From Altererythrobacter sp. (GTDB taxonomy: Bacteria; Pseudomonadota; Alphaproteobacteria; Sphingomonadales; Sphingomonadaceae), in the NCBI GenBank assembly GCA_029265155.1, contig JAJUJV010000009.1, positions 1-36,772 of the forward strand: a DNA stretch of 36,772 bases, in the 5' to 3' direction. The first letter of the stretch is position 1, and every line of letters starts with the position of its first letter. The translations under genes were made by a program, and so were the position numbers. The notes below the pieces were generated by a model. The model did no database searches. It had not been told where the DNA came from and saw only the letters and a program-made list of their open reading frames with translations. Below are positions 29,908 to 36,772 of this stretch, in pieces.

Positions 29908-30966
29908 TCAGTCGAGCGGCGACCATGCCTTGCCGGCTTCCTCAGCATCCTGCGCGGCACCTAGCGTTTCGGTGCCGGTCCGGGCAGGTAGATGCTCCAG
30001 CACCGCATCGAGCAGGGCCGGAATACCCTGGCCGGTAGCACCCGAAATCGGGAAGACGCGGGCCGCTCCCGCAGCCTTCAACTCCTCGGCAAAAGCCGCT
30101 GCGAGTTCGGCGTCGGCCAGATCGATCTTGTTCAGCGCGATCAGCGTCGGCTTATCGGCAAGTTCGGTGCCGTAAGCCTCGAGCTCGTCGGTAACGATCT
30201 GCATCGCCTCGGCAGGATCGGCACCGGAGATGTCCACGAGGTGGATCAGCACTCGGCAGCGTTCGATATGCCCGAGGAAACGGTCGCCAATTCCCGCCCC
30301 TTCCGAAGCGCCTTCGATGAGGCCCGGAATGTCGGCAAGAACGAACTCGCGTTCATGGTGCCGAACCACGCCGAGTTTCGGCACCAGCGTCGTGAACGCA
30401 TAGTCGCCGACTTTCGCGCGCGCGTTTGAGACTTGGTTGATGAACGTCGACTTGCCGGCATTCGGCAATCCGACGAGCCCAACATCCGCCAGCAGCTTGA
30501 GGCGCAGCCAGATCGCCATCTCCTGCGCCGGCATGCCAGGCTGGTGTTGACGCGGAGCACGGTTGGTGGAGGTGGCATAACTGGCATTGCCTCGCCCGCC
30601 CATCCCACCTTCGAGCAGCACAACGCGCTGCCCAACCTCGGTGAAGTCCGCGAGGAGTTCCTCGCGCTCCTCATCGAAAACCTGGGTTCCGACCGGCACC
30701 TCGATCACCAGATCAGGCGCGCTGGCTCCGGTGCGGTTTCGTCCCATCCCATGGCCGCCGCGCTGGGCCTTGAAGTGCTGCGTATAACGAAAGTCGATCA
30801 GCGTATTGAGGCCCGCCACGGCAACCATGACAATATCGCCGCCCTTGCCGCCGTTGCCGCCGTCCGGACCACCGTACTCGATGAACTTCTCGCGCCGGAA
30901 GCTGACAGCTCCGGGCCCGCCGGCGCCCGAACGGATATAGATCTTCGCTTGGTCGAGGAAATGCAT
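29908..30966 (-). CDS. obgE: GTPase ObgE/CgtA
   Basis: [46 protein letters not shown]...[18 protein letters not shown]. Confidence 0.97.
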   Translation of the reverse strand: MHFLDQAKIYIRSGAGGPGAVSFRREKFIEYGGPDGGNGGKGGDIVMVAVAGLNTLIDFRYTQHFKAQRGGHGMGRNRTGASAPDLVIEVPVGTQVFDEEREELLADFTEVGQRVVLLEGGMGGRGNASYATSTNRAPRQHQPGMPAQEMAIWLRLKLLADVGLVGLPNAGKSTFINQVSNARAKVGDYAFTTLVPKLGVVRHHEREFVLADIPGLIEGASEGAGIGDRFLGHIERCRVLIHLVDISGADPAEAMQIVTDELEAYGTELADKPTLIALNKIDLADAELAAAFAEELKAAGAARVFPISGATGQGIPALLDAVLEHLPARTGTETLGAAQDAEEAGKAWSPLD

Positions 30967-31024
30967 GGAATCACCTAGCCCGTTTTCGGCGGGCTTGTCG
31001 AACCGCACGCATCGGATGGACAAC

Positions 31025-31100
<76 letters not shown>

Positions 31101-31183
31101 GTTCCAGTGTCGCGCGGCAGCGTGTCCGCCGCGGAGAGCGCGCCCTTAGCGAATTGCCTCGGCCCTTGGAAGAACAAATATTG

Positions 31184-32068
31184 CTATTCGTCGCTACCTG
31201 GTTCGGGCACCGGTTGCACGATCGGCGTGCTCACCGTGTCCTCAGGGACGGCGATCAGCGGAATGCGCGCGCCCGTCTGCGCATCGGTAATTTCGCCAGT
31301 GGAAGCCGGAGCGTTCAGGTTCACCAGAGTAGCTGCTACCGTAGGTCCCGATACTCCGTGCACGGCCACGTATCCGGGTTGCGAGGAACCATAGCGAGAG
31401 CCGTAGCGAGCATCCCATGCCGCCGAAGCCACACGGTACTCTTCATACTGCCGGAAGAAGGTCTGGAACACCGCTTCATAACGCGGAAGGCTGCTCATCG
31501 CGAAGGTCTTGGGATCGTCGGGCGGAGACGCTTGGAACTCGCTCGCGATCTGCACCGCGACATTGCAGAAATCGGCGCGCGCCGGCGGCAGCGCGAAATA
31601 GTTATAGACTTGCGTCATGTAGGCTTCGCGCGCCTTCACTGCGTCGTTGCGTGAGCCGTGCTCACGGCGGAAGCGCTGGTCAATGGCAGTGTTCGTCGCC
31701 GAAAGCACCTTGGCGTACTTCTTCAGGAACGCACCATAACCTTCCAGAATTCCTGCATGCGCAGGGTCCATGCAGTTCAGCGCTGCCACGTTCCAGGCGG
31801 AGCGGAAGTGCCAAAGGGTGCTATCCTCATCGAGATTGCTGTTGACCGTCATGCGCTGCCCATTCGGGCCGAGCGGCGGCAGCAGCATCGCATAGTCCGC
31901 CCCGCCGGGCGGCACTGGCCGGTACGGCACAACTTCCGCAACGGGTGGGGGAGGCGGCGGAGGCGGAGGCGGCGGCGGTGGGGGGGGCGGAGTTGCGCAC
32001 GCAGCAAGCAGACCCACGGCCCCGGCGACGACGGCATGCCTGATCCAATGCGGGCGATTTGAACTCAT
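31184..32068 (-). CDS. Lipoprotein with 16-residue polyproline tract, unknown function
   Basis: VGLLAACAT + P16 + [19 protein letters not shown]...; lipobox LAAC. Confidence 0.82.
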   Translation of the reverse strand: MSSNRPHWIRHAVVAGAVGLLAACATPPPPPPPPPPPPPPPPVAEVVPYRPVPPGGADYAMLLPPLGPNGQRMTVNSNLDEDSTLWHFRSAWNVAALNCMDPAHAGILEGYGAFLKKYAKVLSATNTAIDQRFRREHGSRNDAVKAREAYMTQVYNYFALPPARADFCNVAVQIASEFQASPPDDPKTFAMSSLPRYEAVFQTFFRQYEEYRVASAAWDARYGSRYGSSQPGYVAVHGVSGPTVAATLVNLNAPASTGEITDAQTGARIPLIAVPEDTVSTPIVQPVPEPGSDE

Positions 32069-32166
32069 GGTACGCCGATCCCCTCTGTCTGCGCGTGCTT
32101 ATCGCAGAGCGCGCCTTGCGCCGCGATTAAGCGCGCAATTTATCCGGTTGGAAGCACAAAGAAAAT

Positions 32167-32194
32167 GCCCGGGATGCATTTTGGCATCCCGGGC
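32167..32194 (-). terminator. Intrinsic terminator downstream of the BI-1 family gene
   Basis: Minus strand GCCCGGGATGC CAAAAT GCATCCCGGGC ATTTTCTTT: perfect 11-bp stem and T-rich tail. Confidence 0.85.
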
Positions 32195-32232
32195 ACGATG
32201 AAGCGATTCTGGCGTGCGCCGATTCGCGCGGG

Positions 32233-33021
32233 TTACTCCCTCTGACCCATGAAGCTGAGCAGGAACTGGAACATGTTGATGAAGTCCAGGTACAGGCTCA
32301 GAGCACCCATGATGGCCATCTTCCCCAGCGGGTAGGCGGCCGCGGCGTTCGGATTGGTCACCTTCATGTTCTGGATGGACAGGTATTCGCGCTTCAGGCG
32401 CTGCGTGTCGTAGGCGGTCAGGCCCGCGAAGATCAGCACGCCAAGGAAGCTGATCGCATAGCTCAGCGGTTCGGAGCCGATGAACATGTTGATCACCATC
32501 GCCAGCAACAACCCGATCACACCCATGATCAGGAAGCTGCCGAAGCCGGACAGATCCTTCTGGGTGGTGTAGCCAAACAGGCTCAGGCCCGCGAAAGCAC
32601 CGGCCGTAGCGAAGAATGCCGCCGCAATCGAAGCTCCGGTGTAGACGAGGAAAATCGTCGACAGCGAGAGGCCCATCAGCGTTGCGAAGCCCCAGAACAT
32701 CGCCTGAAGCGTGCCTGTGGAGAAGCGGTTGATTCCGAAGCTCATCGCGAAGACGATCGCCAGCGGCGACAGGATCACCACCCAGGCGAGAATCCCGCCA
32801 TTCATGAACAGCTGCGCCGCGGCCGATTCCGCACCGCCGCGCGAGAACAACAGCGCGACGATGCCGGTGAGCAGCACGCCGCTGGTCATGTAGTTGTAAA
32901 TGGAAAGCATGTGGCGACGTAGGCCAGCATCGAAGGTCGTGCGGCCCGCGACATCACCCGTCAGGCTCGGCGACGCTCCGAAGCCCTGCCGGGTCGCTCG
33001 GGGGTCGTTCCAGTCTGCCAT
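32233..33021 (-). CDS. Bax inhibitor-1/YccA (YbhL) family membrane protein
   Basis: MADWNDPRATRQGFGASPSLTGDVAGRTTFDAGLRRHMLSIYNYMTSGVLLTGIVAL...; multi-TM BI-1 family. Confidence 0.92.
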   Translation of the reverse strand: MADWNDPRATRQGFGASPSLTGDVAGRTTFDAGLRRHMLSIYNYMTSGVLLTGIVALLFSRGGAESAAAQLFMNGGILAWVVILSPLAIVFAMSFGINRFSTGTLQAMFWGFATLMGLSLSTIFLVYTGASIAAAFFATAGAFAGLSLFGYTTQKDLSGFGSFLIMGVIGLLLAMVINMFIGSEPLSYAISFLGVLIFAGLTAYDTQRLKREYLSIQNMKVTNPNAAAAYPLGKMAIMGALSLYLDFINMFQFLLSFMGQRE

Positions 33022-33110
33022 ACTAAATCCAAACTCCGTGTTGACAGCCTCACTCGTGGGCCGTTCGCCGTTCAATATCGGGGGAAGGCCTACGGGATTC
33101 AAGGAAAACC
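33022..33110 (-). ncRNA. Candidate ybhL-type leader RNA
   Basis: Position directly upstream of an alphaproteobacterial ybhL homologue, where the described ybhL RNA motif occurs; structure not verified. Confidence 0.4.
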
Positions 33111-33156
33111 GGACATCTGACCGAACGATCTTCCGCGCGACGGACTGTTCGCTCTT

Positions 33157-33957
33157 CTACCTCGCTTCTTCCGCCATTTCGGCGCTGCGATCGCGCGCTG
33201 CGCGCAAGGTCTTTTCGAGCAGCTTCCGCAGCGCTTCACCTTCGTCAAGCGCATCGAGCCCGGCCTGCGTCGTTCCTCCCGGGCTCGCCACGCGCCGAGC
33301 CAGTTCGCCCGGATCGTGGGGAGACATTGCCGCGAGCGCCGATGCTCCTTCCACCGTAGCCACTGCCAGTCGCCCGGCTTGGTCCGTAGCCAACCCCAGA
33401 TCACTTGCCACCGCGGCCAGCGCATCGATGAACCGATAGACAAACGCGGGACCCGATCCGGCCAGTGCCGTCACCAGGTGAAATTCCTCCTCCGCGATCC
33501 ACTCTGGAGTACCAAGTGGCGCCAGCAGTTGCGTTGCTGCCTTGCGCGCGCCTTCATCCAACCCTGAACCAGCCAGTGCCATCGGCGACTTGCCGAGCGC
33601 GGCTGCTAGATTCGGCATGACCCGCAGGATTCCGCCTGCGCGCGGGAAATGCTTCGCAAGCACTTCGAGTTCGGCGCCCGCAAGGATAGAGATCACGACG
33701 GCGTCCGATCCGGCGACCGGCTCCACCTGCGGCGCTACCTCGCCAAGAAGTTGCGGCTTCACGCCCAGCAGAATGGCATCGAACCGTTCGCCTTCTGGCA
33801 TCGCGGGCAAGCTGCGCACCTCTGGTGGCAACTCAGGATCGGCCGGGTCGACAACCGTAAAGCGCGCTGGATCAAAGCCGGCTGCGAGCCACCCCTGCAA
33901 CATCGCCCCGGCCATGTTGCCGCAGCCGACGATGAGAACTGAATCAAAAGTCGTCAC
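33157..33957 (-). CDS. proC: Pyrroline-5-carboxylate reductase (GTG start)
   Basis: VTTFDSVLIVGCGNMAGAMLQGWLAAGFDP...ALAGSGPAFVYRFIDALA...ASPGGTTQAGLDAL. Confidence 0.93.
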   Translation of the reverse strand: MTTFDSVLIVGCGNMAGAMLQGWLAAGFDPARFTVVDPADPELPPEVRSLPAMPEGERFDAILLGVKPQLLGEVAPQVEPVAGSDAVVISILAGAELEVLAKHFPRAGGILRVMPNLAAALGKSPMALAGSGLDEGARKAATQLLAPLGTPEWIAEEEFHLVTALAGSGPAFVYRFIDALAAVASDLGLATDQAGRLAVATVEGASALAAMSPHDPGELARRVASPGGTTQAGLDALDEGEALRKLLEKTLRAARDRSAEMAEEAR

Positions 33958-33995
33958 GTTGCGCCCTTCATCTTCTGTTCGGAGCAGGAGAGGTT

Positions 33996-34502
33996 TCAGG
34001 CCTCGCCCGCTGCGTCCACCAGCGCCGCCTCCAGGGCCTCTTTCGGCCGCTTGTCGCCCCACAACACGAACTGAAAGGCGGGATAGAAGCGATCGCACTC
34101 GGACACGGCGGTCTCTATCGTCAGTTGCGCCATGTCCAGGCTCAGCACGCCGTCGGCCCCGAGCATCAGGCCGTGCCGATAGAGCAACATGCCGCCATTG
34201 GACCAGATGTCGAAATGGCCAATCCAGAGCTGCTCATTCACCATCGCCAGCAGCTCGTAAGCCGCCTTACGCTTCGCTTCAGGCACGCGAATTTCGGGCA
34301 GGCACAGCAGCTGCAGCACACTGTCTTCGGTGCGCCAAATGCCTCGGACCTGATAAGTAGCCCAACTGCCCTGGATCTCGCCGCAGATCTCGTCATCGTT
34401 GACGAACTCGCACGGCCATCCATGCGCCTCGAACAACTGCGCGAGCATTTCCACCGGCGCTGCGTCTTCCGCTCCGTCGCCTTGCTCGCGCTCGATGTTC
34501 AT
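33996..34502 (-). CDS. YbjN domain-containing protein
   Basis: LAQLFEAHGWPCEFVNDDEICGEIQGSWATYQVRGIWRTEDSVLQLLCLPEIRVPEAKR; YbjN family next to proC. Confidence 0.85.
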   Translation of the reverse strand: MNIEREQGDGAEDAAPVEMLAQLFEAHGWPCEFVNDDEICGEIQGSWATYQVRGIWRTEDSVLQLLCLPEIRVPEAKRKAAYELLAMVNEQLWIGHFDIWSNGGMLLYRHGLMLGADGVLSLDMAQLTIETAVSECDRFYPAFQFVLWGDKRPKEALEAALVDAAGEA

Positions 34503-34662
34503 CGTTAACCTTCCCGTCCACTTGCCACCCGCCTGCTCATGCGACGGCGCAGCCTTGCGGAGCAATCAGGGGTTAGGAACCGGTTGGGCAAAACTCGACA
34601 ACCCTGTTGGCAAAGTGTGCAAAACCAGTGCGCAGCGTTCGTTCCGCTCGGTTGTCAGCAGC

Positions 34663-36231
34663 TTAGCTCAGCGGCTTGACCTCTTCGCCCTGAGCGCTGG
34701 TGAAACGGAAGGAATCGACGTCTTCTTCCTTGAGCTTCGCGACTAGGTCGTTAGCTTCCTTGGCGCTGGCGAACGGGCCCGCCACCAGACGGTTGGTCTG
34801 CCCCCAGGCTGCAACGTGCGGCGCCGCCTTGTCCAGGAGGCCACCAGCCTGGCGTTTGATACGCCGCCAGTCGAACGCCAGCGCGCTGGTGTCGCGGCCG
34901 GTTGCGACCTGCACCCAATGCCGGCTCGGATGGACCGGCTTCGGCGGCTCGGGCGCGGCCGCGGGCTCCACCTTCGGCTTTTCGCGAGGCGGCGCGATAC
35001 GAGTAATATCGACGGCGCCTTCCAGAACCGTCGGCTGCACCGGCAGCGAGAAATCTGCGAAGGCTTGCAGGAGGTCGACGTCCTCCATCGCCGGAGCAGG
35101 ATCGTCCTGAGCCAGATCGAGCGACGGAGCCGGCACTGCTTGCGCCGGAAAGACTGTAGCTTGTTCCACCGGCGCGAATGCCACCGCTTCCGGCTCCTGA
35201 GGCGTATCGACCGCGGCTGTCTGGATTAAAGACGGCTCCTGAGATGGGGCCGTCCCGCTCGCGAGCGGAGGCTCGTCGCGCGCAGCCACGGTGCCAAGCG
35301 GCTCACCTTGCGGGACCAGCCGAGAGTCGGCACTCCCGGTCGCAACCGGCGTGGATGGAGATGGGGGTGGCGCGAAGGCTGCAAGCGCCGGATCGTCGCG
35401 GCCGATTTGAGCCGCTTGCGGAAACGCTCCCAAATTTGCCGCGGCCGCTTGCTGAACTTTCGTGAGGCGCGGCATGTAGCGCAGATAGGGGGCCATCCTG
35501 CTCGACAACCGTTCGGGCAGCATTGTCTCGGCAATGGAAACCGCTTCTTCGGTCTTGCCGAGGATTGCCAAGGCGAAGGCGCGAGCGCGGTAGGCTGCAA
35601 GGTCTTGCCGCTGCAGCAATGGCAGCAGCGTCGCCTCGGAGGCCTGTTGATCACCGGCAATGGCTTGGCTGAGTGCTAGGCGGCGGGTCACTGCCGGATC
35701 CTCGCCCATCGCGAGGAACTTGCGATACTCCTCCTGAGCCTTCGCGTTGTCCCCGACTAGGTCGTAGGCAAGCCCGCGGTCGGCCGCATGAACTTGCATC
35801 GCCTCACCGGCCTGCTCGGCCTCGGCGAAATAGCGCAGCGCTTGGACAGGCTGTTGGCGGCGGACCATGATCGATCCCAAGCCTGCTTTGACCGCACCAT
35901 CGGCGGGAGCGACGGCTTCGGCGCGCCGGAAGAAACTCTCCGCCGCATCGATGTCGTCGAGGGACAGCGAGGCCTGACCCGCGTCGACGAGCGCGCTTAC
36001 TGACTGCGGGTCGCGCGCAAGGCGCCGCAGCGCATCGCTTAGCCGCGTCGAACCGGGATCAGGCAAAGCCTGAACAACCGGCCGCGAATAACCCTGTGCG
36101 AGGACTGCACCCGGCGCGACCGCAAACGCGGTCGCGGCGGCGAGCACGCCGATACGCGCTCCGGAAGAGAACAAAGATCCAGTGGCGGAGAACACGGTGC
36201 GATACGTTAGCCGAGGGCGGCTGAACCGCAC
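34663..36231 (-). CDS. TPR-repeat protein with C-terminal SPOR domain
   Basis: N-terminal signal, TPR-like region, Pro-rich linker, C-terminal HWVQVATGRDTSALAFDWRRIKRQAGGLL...TNRLVAGPFASAKEANDLVAKLKEEDVDSFRF (SPOR). Confidence 0.87.
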   Translation of the reverse strand: MRFSRPRLTYRTVFSATGSLFSSGARIGVLAAATAFAVAPGAVLAQGYSRPVVQALPDPGSTRLSDALRRLARDPQSVSALVDAGQASLSLDDIDAAESFFRRAEAVAPADGAVKAGLGSIMVRRQQPVQALRYFAEAEQAGEAMQVHAADRGLAYDLVGDNAKAQEEYRKFLAMGEDPAVTRRLALSQAIAGDQQASEATLLPLLQRQDLAAYRARAFALAILGKTEEAVSIAETMLPERLSSRMAPYLRYMPRLTKVQQAAAANLGAFPQAAQIGRDDPALAAFAPPPSPSTPVATGSADSRLVPQGEPLGTVAARDEPPLASGTAPSQEPSLIQTAAVDTPQEPEAVAFAPVEQATVFPAQAVPAPSLDLAQDDPAPAMEDVDLLQAFADFSLPVQPTVLEGAVDITRIAPPREKPKVEPAAAPEPPKPVHPSRHWVQVATGRDTSALAFDWRRIKRQAGGLLDKAAPHVAAWGQTNRLVAGPFASAKEANDLVAKLKEEDVDSFRFTSAQGEEVKPLS

Positions 36232-36246
36232 GCTAATAGCTCCGGG

Positions 36247-36772
36247 CTACTGATTGTTCTGGCGACCGAGGAAGCGAGGAATGCGCAGTGAACTGGCGTT
36301 ACCGTCCTCATCTTCATCATCATCACGCGTATGAGCGTTGGCTCTTGATAAGTTAGCCATCCGTTCGAACAGCGTGCTGCCCCCGGTCGGCGGCGCGGCG
36401 GGAGCGCGGCGCTGGGGCGCGGGAGTGGGCTCGGAAATCTCCTCGGCTTCCTCGAGGCCCCCGAGCATGCGGCGACGACGACCCGGAGTGCCGGGCTGCA
36501 CGGGCTCGTCCGCTTCGGCGAGTCGGCTGGCGTCGAGCAGAAGCTCGTCCTGGGCCGGCTCTTCGGGTTCCCCTTGGGCTTCGAAGGTGAGCTCGAGCGC
36601 GTCGTCCTCGTCCTGCGTCTCGGCGGGCTCGCGATCGATGCTCGTCCCGGCGAGCGACGCGTAGCCGCTCTCACGCTCGGCAAAAGCGCTGTCATCGGCG
36701 GGCTCGGCCACGCCGGTGTCGTTGTCTTCACCCGCATCGAACGGCCGAATTCCTGACGACCCCGCAAGCGGA
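36247..36772 (-). CDS. ftsZ: Cell division protein FtsZ, C-terminal part (truncated by window edge)
   Basis: Acidic linker, GGSTLFERMANLSRA and C-terminal IPRFLGRQNNQ resembling the FtsZ conserved C-terminal peptide; frame stays open to the window edge. Confidence 0.82.
   Translation of the reverse strand, partial: PLAGSSGIRPFDAGEDNDTGVAEPADDSAFAERESGYASLAGTSIDREPAETQDEDDALELTFEAQGEPEEPAQDELLLDASRLAEADEPVQPGTPGRRRRMLGGLEEAEEISEPTPAPQRRAPAAPPTGGSTLFERMANLSRANAHTRDDDEDEDGNASSLRIPRFLGRQNNQ

Noticed and set aside
31960-32000. GGC/GGT-rich tract as a microsatellite
   Set aside because: It encodes the polyproline stretch with mixed codons inside a lipoprotein gene.

Overview
The window is a gene-dense, high-GC chromosomal segment. 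Protein content and gene order suggest an alphaproteobacterium of the Sphingomonadales (inference from families only). From left to right it contains:
- the minus-strand str/S10 ribosomal block (rplD partial, rplC, rpsJ, tuf, fusA, rpsG, rpsL)
- a DegP-like protease, a LysR regulator, apaG, metZ
- a convergent PMT-type mannosyltransferase / GT2-GtrA pair
- tlyA, tspO, a ubiK-like gene, recO, leuB
- an atypical FixJ/LuxR-type regulator and an extensin-like protein
- serC-serA, hisZ, a MASE1-like GGDEF-EAL protein, purA, a methyltransferase, a receiver-like/wHTH regulator
- tRNA-Val, obgE, tRNA-Ala, a polyproline lipoprotein, a BI-1/YbhL protein, proC, a YbjN protein, a TPR-SPOR protein and the 3' end of ftsZ.
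I see no prophage, transposase, CRISPR array, toxin-antitoxin or defence cassette, and no clear multi-gene novel system. The observations worth following are mostly non-coding or small:
- an unannotated minus-strand unit at about 13581-13750: an 18-codon ORF with a near-complete anti-Shine-Dalgarno match, ending in a 16-bp terminator hairpin
- structured spacers and a terminator-like hairpin inside the tuf-rpsJ-rplC junction
- a perfect GTTC-N7-GTTC (alphaproteobacterial LexA-type) box overlapping the promoter of a receiver-like/wHTH regulator
- leader structures at serC, ybhL, rpsL and the GGDEF-EAL gene
- a sphingomonad-type intergenic inverted repeat.
All calls were made by eye. No database search or folding program was run.
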